Of a stretch of DNA of 64,000 nt, positions 1 to 8,044 are shown one piece after another. The DNA lies in contig NZ_CP035925.1 of NCBI RefSeq assembly GCF_013373365.1, positions 3,472,001 to 3,536,000 on the forward strand. The letters run 5' to 3'. Every line of letters starts with the position of its first letter. Position 1 is the stretch's first letter. The DNA is from Lentibacillus sp. CBA3610 (GTDB lineage: Bacteria > Bacillota > Bacilli > Bacillales > Amphibacillaceae). Position numbers and translations under genes: made by a program. Below the pieces are notes generated by a model. It did not search any database. It worked only from the letters and a program-made list of their open reading frames with translations, and was not told where the DNA came from.

Positions 1-213
1 TCCGGTAGATTGAATATTTATCCGCCCGGTCAGACCAGAATTGACTTGTCTATGTTCAAGCAGGAGTTTCCAATAGCACAATTGACGGGGGAACGCGGAA
101 TGGAAAATGTTTATACAAACAGTGATCAATTGCTGTACCTTAAAGTTCCGGAAGACATGGCATTAAACTATCATGATCATATTGAGGTTTATTATCATAA
201 TGAAAATCAGTAA
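1..213 (+). CDS. C-terminal end of an unidentified protein (cut by window edge)
   Basis: The reading frame is open from the first base and ends at a TAA at 211-213, so this is the last 70 residues of a gene that begins outside the window. The visible part is hydrophilic, with no membrane segment and no motif I recognise; it ends in an acidic, His/Tyr-rich tail (YHDHIEVYYHNENQ). A TTG at position 10 could be read as a start but has no ribosome site before it. No function is assigned. The 294 bases that follow hold no gene. Confidence 0.5.
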   Translation, partial: SGRLNIYPPGQTRIDLSMFKQEFPIAQLTGERGMENVYTNSDQLLYLKVPEDMALNYHDHIEVYYHNENQ

Positions 214-507
214 AGTTTTAACAGCCCGAAATAGAGCATATAGATTTTCTGTATCAGCCTGTGTGCTGGTACGGATTTTTTATTACTATCGTAAAGGGCA
301 GTGCAGTAACCGGGCTAATTTTCATTTGACGTTTTATTGAATCCAACCTATAATTAAAAGCCATGTTCAAAATAAAAGAGCAAGAAGATGGTTTTTAGAG
401 AGATAGAGTTAACAAATGGTTCGTGAAAAGGATAATCATTTTCCATCCAACGGTCTGTAATGACTCACGTGTTATAGACACTTGTTCCTTAAAATGGGAG
501 GAAAAAC

Positions 508-2070
508 GTGCAGGAAACAAAGCAAGTTAAAACGGATTGGACCGTATTTGCTGTAAGTGGCGGATTTTTGATTTTATTTATTGTTTTATCGTTCATCAAC
601 AGTGAAATGGTTGGGGAATGGATTACGATCTTATTTGATTACTCTGCAGATCTCTTTGGAGCTTATTGGCAAGTGCTGTTGTTTGGTAATTTTGCAATTG
701 GAATATTTTTAGGCTTTTCCAGATATGGTAAAGTACGATTGGGAAAAATGGATAAACCGAAATATAGTTATTATCGCTGGGTTGCGATGATTCTCGTTAC
801 CCTTTTGGCGAGCGGCGGTGTCTTCTGGGCAGCCTCAGAGCCAATGTATCACTATATGACGACACCACCGTTGTTTGGCGGCGGCGAATTCAATAATATA
901 TGGGGGGCATTTGCACAAAGTTTTATGCATTGGGGCTTTTTGGCCTGGGCAATCCTCGGTACCCTGGCAACCATTGTGATGATGTATGTGCACTACAGCA
1001 AAGGCTATCCGATGCGGCCGAGGGCATTGTTATATCCGCTATTCGGGGAAAAAATCTTTCATAAAAGTATTCTCGGATCTTCGGCAGATATTTTTTCGAT
1101 CATCGCAACAGCTGCTGGAACATTGGGGCCATTAGGCTTTCTCGGTCTGCAAATATCGTATGGACTGAACCATTTATTTGGTGTGCCAAATACTGTGACT
1201 GTCAGTATTCTGGTTGTTGTTGTTCTGGTCGTGATTGCGGCGGTTTCAGCTGCGACTGGAGTAGACCGGGGGATTCTGCTGCTGAGCCGTGTCAATGTTG
1301 GGATGACATTCGTATTAGGGGGTATTATACTCCTGATTGGTCCGACGTTGTTTATCATTGACGGATTTATCGGCGGCACTGGGGCTTATTTACAGAATTT
1401 CTTTGGGATGAATTTTTATCGAGGGGATAATGAATGGCTTGGCGCATGGACCCTCTTTTTCTGGGGATGGTTTATCGGCTATGGTCCGATGCTGATCATC
1501 TTTATCAGCCGTATTTCCCGTGGCAGAACCATTCGTGAATTGATCATTGCGGTATCGATTGTGGCACCGTTAGTGACGAATTTCTGGTTCTCAATTATTG
1601 GAGGAACTGGCGTATTCTTTGAGATTGAGAATGCCGGATCAGTTTCCGGGGCGTTGAATGAGAATGGTATGCCTGCTGCTGTTATGGCGATTATGGATCA
1701 ATTACCGATGGGGACAGTAATCGCAGTAGCTTTTCTTATCATTTCGATTGTTTTCGTGGCAACAACGACCGATACGATGTCCTATACTGTTGCTGTGACA
1801 CTGACGGGAAATGATCACCCTGCCCGATGGCTGCGTGTCTTCTGGGCTTTGATTTTCGGTGGAACGACGATGATGATTCTCACAATCGGTGAGGGAAGTA
1901 TCACAGCGATTCAAAATTCAATTGTCATAACGGCTGTACCCGTATCATTTTTACTTTTGCCGCCGTTGTGGAATGCGCCGCAAATCGCCAGAAAAATGGC
2001 ACTCGAACAAGGTCTGATGTGGGAGCGGCCGCGCAAAGGAAGACCCATTAAATTTGATCATAGAAGATAG
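508..2070 (+). CDS. BCCT-family (betaine/carnitine/choline) transporter with a divergent substrate box
   Basis: A 520-residue secondary transporter of the BCCT family, expected to import a quaternary-amine type solute across the cytoplasmic membrane, coupled to Na+ or H+. About 12 hydrophobic segments are visible. Family hallmarks are the HWGFLAW stretch near residues 141-147 and the TM8 signature ending in FISRISRGRT near 332-341. The start is GTG at 508, chosen because GGGAGG lies 5 bases before it. In the TM8 box the sequence is WTLFFWGWFIGYGP (about 314-327), whereas betaine carriers such as BetP have FYWAWWISWSP, so two of the usual Trp positions are Phe and Tyr. The substrate is therefore uncertain. 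It is followed by its own terminator and is monocistronic. Confidence 0.93.
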   Translation: MQETKQVKTDWTVFAVSGGFLILFIVLSFINSEMVGEWITILFDYSADLFGAYWQVLLFGNFAIGIFLGFSRYGKVRLGKMDKPKYSYYRWVAMILVTLLASGGVFWAASEPMYHYMTTPPLFGGGEFNNIWGAFAQSFMHWGFLAWAILGTLATIVMMYVHYSKGYPMRPRALLYPLFGEKIFHKSILGSSADIFSIIATAAGTLGPLGFLGLQISYGLNHLFGVPNTVTVSILVVVVLVVIAAVSAATGVDRGILLLSRVNVGMTFVLGGIILLIGPTLFIIDGFIGGTGAYLQNFFGMNFYRGDNEWLGAWTLFFWGWFIGYGPMLIIFISRISRGRTIRELIIAVSIVAPLVTNFWFSIIGGTGVFFEIENAGSVSGALNENGMPAAVMAIMDQLPMGTVIAVAFLIISIVFVATTTDTMSYTVAVTLTGNDHPARWLRVFWALIFGGTTMMILTIGEGSITAIQNSIVITAVPVSFLLLPPLWNAPQIARKMALEQGLMWERPRKGRPIKFDHRR

Positions 2071-2072
2071 AG

Positions 2073-2102
2073 TGGGGTACTTTAAGGTACTCCCTTTTTT
2101 TG
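2073..2102 (+). terminator. Rho-independent terminator of the BCCT gene
   Basis: GGGGTAC and GTACTCCC arms around a TTTAA loop, followed by seven T residues, directly after the BCCT stop codon. Confidence 0.75.
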
Positions 2103-2195
2103 TTCAATAATAGTCATATTATTGATCCCGCATATAAAAATCAGCGGATAAAAACGTTCCGCTGATTTAAGTTTCGCTTTATGGCTGTTTTTTGG

Positions 2196-2201
2196 TATAA
2201 T
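2196..2201 (+). promoter_or_regulatory. -10 box (TATAAT) of the squalene-synthase-family gene
   Basis: A perfect TATAAT lies here. It overlaps the in-frame ATG at 2200 that would otherwise be taken as the start of the next gene, which argues that translation begins further down at TTG 2230. A 10-bp hairpin (AATCAGCGGA / TCCGCTGATT, 2149-2168) sits just upstream. I could not pick a convincing -35. Confidence 0.5.
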
Positions 2202-2229
2202 GAGAATAGTATTAAGGGAGGCGTCACCG

Positions 2230-3051
2230 TTGAGTGAAGCGAAACAACTGCAAAAAGATGCAAATAACATATTGAAACAGACAAGCCGGACATTTTACAT
2301 ACCGATAACATTGTTGAAATCACCGCTGAATCAGACGGTCGGATCAGCGTATTTATGTATGCGTGCTGTTGATGAGATTGAAGACAACGAAGAATTGGAC
2401 TCCGAAACGAAACAGCACCTGCTCCGATCAACGAGTAAGTTATTGAAACAGGATAATTTTGATGAGCAGGGTTACCGTGAATTAGTTCATCCGTATGACA
2501 CACAGCTTCCCGAAGTGACATTGAGATTAGGTGATTGGATTAAAATTTGTCCTGCCGGGATTGTCGAAAATGTAAAAGAATCAACAAGTGTCATGGCTGC
2601 GGGGATGGCTGACTGGGCAGAAAGAGGCTGGGACATCAAAGACGAAACAGATCTGGATGATTATACATACTATGTAGCCGGTCTTGTTGGTGTCATGCTG
2701 TCAGATATATGGAAATGGTATGACGGAACCGAAACAGACCGTGAACTTGCGATAGGTTATGGCCGGGGGCTCCAGGCCGTCAATATTCTGCGCAACCAGG
2801 ATGAAGACAGCGAGCGCGGTGTCAGCTTTGTTCCGGATGGCTGGACACGCGATGATTTGTTCACGTATACCGAAAAAAATCTGGCTAAGGCCGATGAGTA
2901 TATGAAAGATATCAACACGCGTACGATTAAGCTGTTCTGCCGGATTCCGCTCGCCTTAGCTAAACGAACTGTTAAAGCATTGAAAGAAGGCCGGGAAAAA
3001 ATATCGAGGCAGGAAGTCGAAACCATTGTTGAAGATATTAAAAACGATTAG
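2230..3051 (+). CDS. squalene/phytoene synthase family protein (YisP-like size)
   Basis: A 273-residue all-alpha isoprenoid enzyme of the trans-isoprenyl diphosphate head-to-head synthase family. The first Asp-rich motif is intact (AVDEIEDNEE, about residues 46-55). The second reads NILRNQDEDSERG (about 186-198), where the family normally has NILRDxxED, so the first Asp is Asn. In B. subtilis the family member YisP of similar size acts as a farnesyl diphosphate phosphatase rather than a synthase (from memory); this substitution makes such a role possible here. The start is TTG 2230 with AAGGGAGG 8 bases upstream; the in-frame ATG at 2200 lies inside the -10 box. No carotenoid or hopanoid genes are next to it. 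Confidence 0.85.
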   Translation: MSEAKQLQKDANNILKQTSRTFYIPITLLKSPLNQTVGSAYLCMRAVDEIEDNEELDSETKQHLLRSTSKLLKQDNFDEQGYRELVHPYDTQLPEVTLRLGDWIKICPAGIVENVKESTSVMAAGMADWAERGWDIKDETDLDDYTYYVAGLVGVMLSDIWKWYDGTETDRELAIGYGRGLQAVNILRNQDEDSERGVSFVPDGWTRDDLFTYTEKNLAKADEYMKDINTRTIKLFCRIPLALAKRTVKALKEGREKISRQEVETIVEDIKND

Positions 3052-3052
3052 A

Positions 3053-3087
3053 AAAAAGCCACTATTCTATCAGGATGGTGGCTTTAG
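3053..3087 (+). terminator. Terminator after the squalene-synthase-family gene
   Basis: AAAGCCAC and GTGGCTTT arms spaced by about 14 bases, immediately after the stop codon. The T tract is short. Confidence 0.55.
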
Positions 3088-3138
3088 TTGTGTGCTGAAA
3101 TGATACTTTTTCGTTGCCGGTTATTGGTATAAAAGGAA

Positions 3139-3176
3139 TAAACAGGAGACCGCTCTACTAAACGATCTCCTGTTTC
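3139..3176 (-). terminator. Terminator of the small membrane protein gene
   Basis: On the minus strand AACAGGAGATCG pairs with CGGTCTCCTGTT and is followed by a T-rich stretch, just past the stop of the gene at 3184. Confidence 0.6.
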
Positions 3177-3183
3177 GGCAATA

Positions 3184-3369
3184 TCATTTGTTCAGCAATG
3201 ATTTGAAGCCCAGATACAGGATAGCTCCGGCGAATATGATGATTGCAATACCGCCTATCACATTCAAAAAAGAAGCTAATCCTCCTGTAATAACTGAGGA
3301 TGCCGGTACATTAGCCAGCGCAAATCCCGCCAGGACACATGCCAAATAGAGCAGTGCTAATTGATAAAT
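3184..3369 (-). CDS. small two-helix membrane protein, probably with a rare ATT start
   Basis: A short protein of about 61 residues with two hydrophobic helices separated by a small Gly/Ser-rich turn (ITGGLASF), ending in KSLLNK. It resembles small integral membrane proteins of Bacillaceae; I do not recognise a family. The only good ribosome site is GGAGGG at 3375-3380, and the first plausible codon after it is ATT at 3369 (5-base spacing); no ATG, GTG or TTG follows at a usable distance. An in-frame ATG at 3411 would give 75 residues but has no ribosome site and would place the GGAGGG inside the coding region. It lies 59 bases after the Pro/Gly-rich gene and could be co-transcribed with it. 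Confidence 0.55.
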   Translation of the reverse strand: MYQLALLYLACVLAGFALANVPASSVITGGLASFLNVIGGIAIIIFAGAILYLGFKSLLNK

Positions 3370-3428
3370 AATATCCCTCCTTTGTGTGATGTATACGGAA
3401 CTATTTGGCATAGGAGTCTGAGGCAAAG

Positions 3429-3887
3429 CTAATAGCACTGGAATGACTGTACGTTATCCAAATCAACACCGTAGTAGACCCATCTGTTCCGCTGCCACCT
3501 GAAGCCGGCAATTGACTGGCTGCCGACAAATACCGGGAAAAACCAGAATGAGTCCCATCTCAACCAGATATACGTGAATTGAAACAGGCATCGCCGGATG
3601 GCACCTGGATCGATTGCAAAGACACTGAAGTCACCTTGAGCCTGCTGTGTTTGCGGCTGTTGTGGTGTGAATGACGGTGGCGGTGAAGTTGGTGCACTGA
3701 CCTGCTGCTGTCCTCCAGGAAATCCTGGCTGCGGCCATTCATCTGTTTGACCGGGTGGTCCGCTAAATGGGGGACCTCCTCCCGCTTGCCCAGGCGGCCA
3801 GCCGAATGGCGGACCTGTACCTGGACCGTCTTCCTGGAACCAGGGAAAGTTAAATATCCGTGCATCCCTGTATGGTGGTTGATTCAT
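3429..3887 (-). CDS. Pro/Gly/Gln-rich protein with an aromatic C-terminal domain
   Basis: A 152-residue protein. Residues 1-85 are low complexity, rich in Pro, Gly and Gln (repeated GPPFG, PPGQ), of the kind seen in surface and spore-associated Bacillaceae proteins. Residues 95-152 form a compact Trp/Tyr/Phe-rich domain with two Cys (IRRCLFQFTYIWLRWDSFWF and FQCY at the end) that recurs, as I recall, in hypothetical proteins of spore formers. The start ATG at 3887 has AGGAGG 8 bases upstream. No signal peptide is present. Role unknown; a spore or surface protein is an inference from composition only. Confidence 0.72.
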   Translation of the reverse strand: MNQPPYRDARIFNFPWFQEDGPGTGPPFGWPPGQAGGGPPFSGPPGQTDEWPQPGFPGGQQQVSAPTSPPPSFTPQQPQTQQAQGDFSVFAIDPGAIRRCLFQFTYIWLRWDSFWFFPVFVGSQSIAGFRWQRNRWVYYGVDLDNVQSFQCY

Positions 3888-4009
3888 TTTAACTTCCTCC
3901 TTAAAAAATCCTTCCCGTTATTATATGGGGATTCGTCTAATCATGTATGGGCGTATGAAACGGGTGTTTATTTTTGAAGAATAGCAGAATGAATCCCGGG
4001 AAATTCCTG

Positions 4010-4040
4010 TTGACTCTCACGTTGCGTTATACTTTAAAGT
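4010..4040 (+). promoter_or_regulatory. MerR-type promoter with 19-bp spacer and palindrome
   Basis: TTGACT (4010-4015) and TAAAGT (4035-4040) are separated by 19 bases, the over-long spacer typical of MerR-family promoters. The spacer carries CTCACGTTGCGT, and ACTTTAAAGT (4031-4040) is a perfect 10-bp palindrome. It directly precedes the MerR-TipAS gene, so autoactivation is likely. Confidence 0.65.
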
Positions 4041-4063
4041 AACAATCGAAGGGGGGCGCAACG

Positions 4064-4801
4064 ATGAAAGTGAAAGAAGTGGCAGAATTGGCCGGGATCA
4101 GTGTGCGCACACTGCATCACTATGATGACATTGGATTGCTGAAACCTGAGCAGATAACTGACACAGGTTATCGGATTTATTCAGAAAAAGATCTCGAAAG
4201 ACTGCAACAGATACTGTTTTTTAAAAAGCTTGGCTTCCCTTTAAAGAAAATAAAGGATATTATCAATAGTCCATCGTTTGACAGGGAGGAGGCGCTTCAG
4301 ATTCAGCGTAACATGCTGCTTGAAGAGCGTTCCCGGTTGGATAATATGATTGCGACGATTGATAAGACAATCCAGTATACGAAAGGAGAGCGGGAAATGA
4401 GTGACAAAGAAAAATTTGCCGGTTTTGATTTCAGCAGTAACCCTTACGAACAGGAGGCCCGCGAACGCTGGGGAGACAAAGCGGTTGATGAGGTGAATGA
4501 CAAGATTAATAGCATGTCACAAGATGAACAGAAAGAAATGGGTGAAGAATTTAATAACATTTATAAAGATCTTGCTGCAATCCGGTATAAAGAACCCGAT
4601 TCAGATGAGGCACAAGCCGCCATCAAAGTATGGTATAATTATTTGAACAGGATTGGCGATTACTCACTTGATGCTTTCAAAGGACTCGGTCAAATGTATG
4701 TTGACGATGAACGCTTCAGAAAAAACATTGATAAATATGGTAACGGATTGGCAATCTTCATGCGGGATGCCATGGCTGTTTACGCAGAACGGAATGAATA
4801 A
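4064..4801 (+). CDS. MerR-family regulator with TipAS ligand domain (Mta-like)
   Basis: A 245-residue transcription activator. Residues 1-70 form the MerR winged helix ([20 protein letters not shown], then [13 protein letters not shown]), residues 75-120 the dimerising coiled coil, and 130-245 a TipAS-type drug-sensing domain. It has the layout and nearly the length of B. subtilis Mta, which activates multidrug-efflux genes; no efflux gene of that type is adjacent, so the target may be elsewhere or may be its own promoter. GGGGGG lies 8 bases before the ATG. Whether it is the true mta orthologue cannot be told from sequence memory alone. Confidence 0.88.
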   Translation: MKVKEVAELAGISVRTLHHYDDIGLLKPEQITDTGYRIYSEKDLERLQQILFFKKLGFPLKKIKDIINSPSFDREEALQIQRNMLLEERSRLDNMIATIDKTIQYTKGEREMSDKEKFAGFDFSSNPYEQEARERWGDKAVDEVNDKINSMSQDEQKEMGEEFNNIYKDLAAIRYKEPDSDEAQAAIKVWYNYLNRIGDYSLDAFKGLGQMYVDDERFRKNIDKYGNGLAIFMRDAMAVYAERNE

Positions 4802-4966
4802 GCGTCAGATAGTCGAGATGATTTAAGCGGTGAATGGACAGTGCATCGGGGTCCAAGTACTGTACTTTCCCGGTTTGATTGGGTATGTTAAATTTCCTGT
4901 ATATAATCATTTTTAGCTGGAAAAATGCGGCTGAATAATGGAAAAATCTTGTAGGAGAACTTGCGT

Positions 4967-5473
4967 ATGTTCATTTATGTAGCCGCTTATGTGTTGATTT
5001 TCTTATTAGGTGCTACGCCTTTCATGGAAATCTTAGGCGTCATTCCAATTGGTGTAGCAGCTGGATTGCCGGCCATACCAGTGTCTGTGGTTGCATTTTT
5101 GGGAAATATGTCAACCATTTGGCTGCTGATATTGTTGGCAGAACGCGTCAAAACCTGGCTGAAAAAGCGGAGAGAAAAGAAAGAGAAAGAAAAAGAAAGC
5201 TCAGCAAAAAGAGGCGAACGGGGAAAAGCCATTTGGAAAAAATATGGGTTGCCTGGATTGGCCATTGTAGCGCCTATATTGGTCGGAAGTCATTTGGCAG
5301 CCGTTGTTGCGATTGGTGCCGGGGGCGAGCGGAGACAAATTTTCCTTTGGATGACAATCAGTATTATTATTTGGACTATTGCAACAGGGATAGCATCGCA
5401 TTACGGCATTGACTATCTATTTAATCAAACCGGATATGAAGGATTTTTAAATGATTTACTTGATATGGAGTAA
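4967..5473 (+). CDS. small multidrug-export-family membrane protein
   Basis: A 168-residue integral membrane protein of the Sm_multidrug_ex type (PF06695-like). It has an N-terminal helix with the ATPFMEILGVIPIGVAAGLP stretch, a charged cytoplasmic loop (Lys/Glu/Arg-rich, about 60-85) and two or three C-terminal helices. The family name is historical; transport has rarely been shown. ATG 4967 is preferred over TTG 4961 because the AGGAG at 4953-4957 is 9 bases from the ATG and only 3 from the TTG. It is separated from the MerR gene by about 165 bases, so control by it is possible but not shown. Confidence 0.82.
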   Translation: MFIYVAAYVLIFLLGATPFMEILGVIPIGVAAGLPAIPVSVVAFLGNMSTIWLLILLAERVKTWLKKRREKKEKEKESSAKRGERGKAIWKKYGLPGLAIVAPILVGSHLAAVVAIGAGGERRQIFLWMTISIIIWTIATGIASHYGIDYLFNQTGYEGFLNDLLDME

Positions 5474-5508
5474 GGGAGAAGGCAAACGAAAGCCTTCTCC
5501 CTGATTTA
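5473..5508. terminator. Hairpin between convergent genes
   Basis: GGGAGAAGGC and GCCTTCTCCC around an 8-base loop, between the stop codons of the exporter gene and thiE. T tracts are weak on both sides; a bidirectional terminator is likely. Confidence 0.6.
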
Positions 5509-5511
5509 ACC

Positions 5512-6117
5512 TTATAGCATTTTAACAGCTGTTTTGACATCATCAGCTTCTGTTATGGCCGAAATGACAGCGACACCATCAGCTCCGGCTTCCATAACAG
5601 ACGCTGCGTTAGAAACGGTAATGCCGCCAATTCCAACAATCGGCAAGTCGGGATACTGATGCTTCATTGTTTTAATCCATTCAGTACCGACTGCTTGTTC
5701 GGCATCATTCTTAGATGACGTTGCATAGACCGATCCCACCCCAAGGTAGTCAGCCAGATGAATCGGGCTGTTTGCAGCTTCAGTTAGAGTTGATACCGAT
5801 AAACCGATGATTTTATCAGGAAACATCTCCTGCAATTTTCTCAAATCCATGTCATCCTGCCCGACATGGATACCGTCAGCCTCCAGAGGTTCGACCAGAT
5901 CAACATCATCATTTACAAAAAACAGCACGTTATAACGGGTGCAAATATCGCGAAGTCTGCGCCCTAATTTTAATTTTTCCTGACCGGTAAGGGACCCTTC
6001 ACCTTTTTCCCGGAATTGAAAAGCAGTGATGCCGGCTTTTGCCGCTTCCTTCAAAATATCCTCGGGATTGCGGTGACAGTTCTGACTTCCCATAATAAAA
6101 TATTTTCTCAGATTCAT
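5512..6117 (-). CDS. thiE: thiamine-phosphate synthase
   Basis: A 201-residue TIM-barrel enzyme that joins hydroxymethylpyrimidine diphosphate and thiazole phosphate into thiamine phosphate in the cytoplasm. Signature stretches are FQFREKG (substrate diphosphate binding), FFVNDDVDL, DGIHVGQDDMD, LGVGSVYATSSKND, and IVGIGGI near the C-terminus. Length is normal. It is the last gene of the thiD-thiM-thiE operon, starting 3 bases after the thiM stop, with its ribosome site inside the end of thiM. It is controlled by the TPP riboswitch upstream of thiD. Confidence 0.95.
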   Translation of the reverse strand: MNLRKYFIMGSQNCHRNPEDILKEAAKAGITAFQFREKGEGSLTGQEKLKLGRRLRDICTRYNVLFFVNDDVDLVEPLEADGIHVGQDDMDLRKLQEMFPDKIIGLSVSTLTEAANSPIHLADYLGVGSVYATSSKNDAEQAVGTEWIKTMKHQYPDLPIVGIGGITVSNAASVMEAGADGVAVISAITEADDVKTAVKML

Positions 6118-6120
6118 CCG

Positions 6121-6891
6121 TTACGTCATCTCCAATTCAGCAGGGTCATAGGCCAGTGCATCAATAAAATGGGGGAGGAAGGTCCCGGATCCGTTAACTT
6201 CCGGTTTTTCGGCGGCATGTTCCGCGGCCAGCCCGTAAAATCTGACAGCGGCCAATGCCTGATTTCCAATGGTTTCATTTGTTGTCAGGCAGGCCGTTAA
6301 AATCGATCCAAGCAGGCACCCCGCTCCGGTTATTTTTCCTAGAAGCGAATGACCAGTATGATTATGCAGCAGCTCGCCATCCGCACAAATGACGTCTGTT
6401 TTGCCGGTGACAATAGCGGCGGTTTGATACGTTCTGGCGACTTTTGAGGCGATTTCATCAGCATTTCCCTCACCGACTGACTCGACGCCTTTTGTTTCCC
6501 ATGGGATTTCGACGAGATGTGCGAGTTCGCCGGCATTACCTTTAATCACGGTTGGCTCCACCTTATCAAGAATCCTCTTTATAGCAGTTCTCCGGAATGG
6601 GGTTGCGGCAACGCCTACCGGATCAAGGACGACGGGAATTCCTTTTTCATTGGCTGCTTTACCCGCCTGAATCATAGCCGAAAGCTCATTAGCAGTCAGT
6701 GTGCCAATGTTAAGTAAGAGGCCGTCTGCGTTGGACGCCATGTCTGCAGTTTCTTCCTCATCTTTTGCCATAACAGGTGCACCGCCAAATGATAACAGGC
6801 CGTTCGCTGAAAAATTCACAACAACCTGATTCGTAATATGATGGATGAGTGGTGTTATTTCGCGTATTTCCTGAATAATGGTATTGTTCAT
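6121..6891 (-). CDS. thiM: hydroxyethylthiazole kinase
   Basis: A 256-residue ribokinase-fold enzyme that phosphorylates 4-methyl-5-hydroxyethylthiazole, a salvage step in thiamine synthesis. It has the family N-terminus PLIHHITNQVVVNFSANG and the catalytic C-terminal GKITGAGCLLGS with the conserved Cys. Length is normal. The start ATG abuts the thiD stop and the stop lies 3 bases before thiE, so translation is likely coupled through the operon. Confidence 0.95.
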   Translation of the reverse strand: MNNTIIQEIREITPLIHHITNQVVVNFSANGLLSFGGAPVMAKDEEETADMASNADGLLLNIGTLTANELSAMIQAGKAANEKGIPVVLDPVGVAATPFRRTAIKRILDKVEPTVIKGNAGELAHLVEIPWETKGVESVGEGNADEIASKVARTYQTAAIVTGKTDVICADGELLHNHTGHSLLGKITGAGCLLGSILTACLTTNETIGNQALAAVRFYGLAAEHAAEKPEVNGSGTFLPHFIDALAYDPAELEMT

Positions 6892-7695
6892 TTACATCAC
6901 CCTTTCCACTCGATGTGCCCATTGATTAGTGGGGCCGCTTCCAGCCCCGATTGAAAATGAATGACGAATGGCCGTTGTCACAAATGCTTTTGCCTTTTGG
7001 ACAGCTTCCGGTAATGGATAGCCGTGGCTAAGATAGGCTGTAATCGCAGCTGCATAAGTACAGCCGGTACCATGCGTGTTCTTCGTATCAATACGTTCTG
7101 TTGAAAAAGTATACACTTCTTGGCCGTCGTACAGAAAGTCGACTGCTTCGCCCTGCATATGACCACCTTTCACTAAGGCAGCTTTTGTACCATATTCATG
7201 CACAATCTGCTTGGCAGCCGCTTGCATGTCGCGGGCTGTTTCAATTTTTCCGTCGATAATCACCTCGGCTTCGGGAATATTCGGCGTTACTAATGTTGTC
7301 AATGGCAGCAGGTTCTCACGTAAATACTCACGGGAGTCCTCTGCAATTAAGGTGTGACCGCTTGTTGTCACCATAACCGGATCCATAATATAATGGGCGC
7401 CTACTCCGGTAATCTTTTCGGCAACAGCGTCCATGATGTCGATATTCGCAAGCATGCCGGTTTTGAATGCCTGGAACGGAACATCGGAAATAACGGATTC
7501 TAATTGCTGTTTTATCAATGATATCGGCATATGCTCCACGTCCTGGACCCCTGTTGTATTTTGGGCGACAACGGAGGTTATGACCGACATGCCATATGCT
7601 TTTAATTCCTGAAACGTCTTTAGATCTGCTTGAATGCCGGCACCGCCGCTTGGATCAGTGCCGGCTATGGTTAATGCGGCCGGAATTTGTTTCAT
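6892..7695 (-). CDS. thiD: bifunctional hydroxymethylpyrimidine kinase / HMP-phosphate kinase
   Basis: A 267-residue ribokinase-family enzyme that phosphorylates the pyrimidine half of thiamine. Substrate and ATP motifs are AGTDPSGGAGIQADLKTF at the N-terminus and NTHGTGCTYAAAITAYLS near residue 210. The frame stays open upstream to 7818, but ATG 7695 is chosen because GAAGGTG lies about 8 bases before it and the protein then begins MKQIPAALTIAG as in homologues. It is the first gene of the thi operon, about 180 bases downstream of the riboswitch terminator. Confidence 0.94.
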   Translation of the reverse strand: MKQIPAALTIAGTDPSGGAGIQADLKTFQELKAYGMSVITSVVAQNTTGVQDVEHMPISLIKQQLESVISDVPFQAFKTGMLANIDIMDAVAEKITGVGAHYIMDPVMVTTSGHTLIAEDSREYLRENLLPLTTLVTPNIPEAEVIIDGKIETARDMQAAAKQIVHEYGTKAALVKGGHMQGEAVDFLYDGQEVYTFSTERIDTKNTHGTGCTYAAAITAYLSHGYPLPEAVQKAKAFVTTAIRHSFSIGAGSGPTNQWAHRVERVM

Positions 7696-7879
7696 TGACT
7701 GGGCACCTTCTTTCTGTGAAATTTGTGAAAATGACATGATAAAATTCCTGTAATTAAGAAGCTTTCGGGTATGCACAGCGTAACAGAGGAGAATCCACTC
7801 CCTGTTTTTCTGTTTCACACGTTGGAAATTAATAAACCAGGTCCAATCTTCCTCCTCTCAAAAAGGGGCAGAGGACATC

Positions 7880-7911
7880 AAAAAAGCCAGATCCATCGTT
7901 TGGACCTGGCC
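7880..7911 (-). terminator. Riboswitch-controlled terminator of the thi operon
   Basis: On the minus strand GCCAGGTCC pairs with GGATCTGGC around a short loop and is followed by six T residues. It lies between the TPP aptamer and thiD, so it is the expected expression platform of the riboswitch. Confidence 0.85.
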
Positions 7912-7942
7912 CTGAAATAGCTGATAGGCAATATTCCGTCAG

Positions 7943-8044
7943 ACTACTTCCCTACGCTGGTGTTAACCAGATCAGGTCCGTAAGAGTCGGAAAGCTTAGG
8001 ACGCCTTTCCTCTCAGCCCACGATTTTTGGGCACCCCTAGTAGT
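7943..8044 (-). promoter_or_regulatory. TPP riboswitch (THI element)
   Basis: The minus strand carries the conserved THI-box segments in order: CTAGGGGTGCCC, GGGCTGAGAGG, ACGGACCTGATCTGGTTAA, CACCAGCGTAGGGAAGTAG. The outer helix P1 is CTACT (8044-8040) with AGTAG near 7943. When thiamine diphosphate binds, the downstream terminator at 7880-7911 is expected to form and shut off thiD-thiM-thiE. A possible promoter just upstream on the minus strand is CGACAA-N16-TACACT (about 8105-8078). Confidence 0.96.

Noticed and set aside
2200-2229. ATG 2200 as start of the squalene-synthase-family gene
   Set aside because: The ATG overlaps a perfect TATAAT box, and AAGGGAGG precedes TTG 2230 at the right spacing.
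6892-7818. Longer thiD with 41 extra residues
   Set aside because: The extra part has no homology to ThiD and no ribosome site; GAAGGTG precedes ATG 7695.
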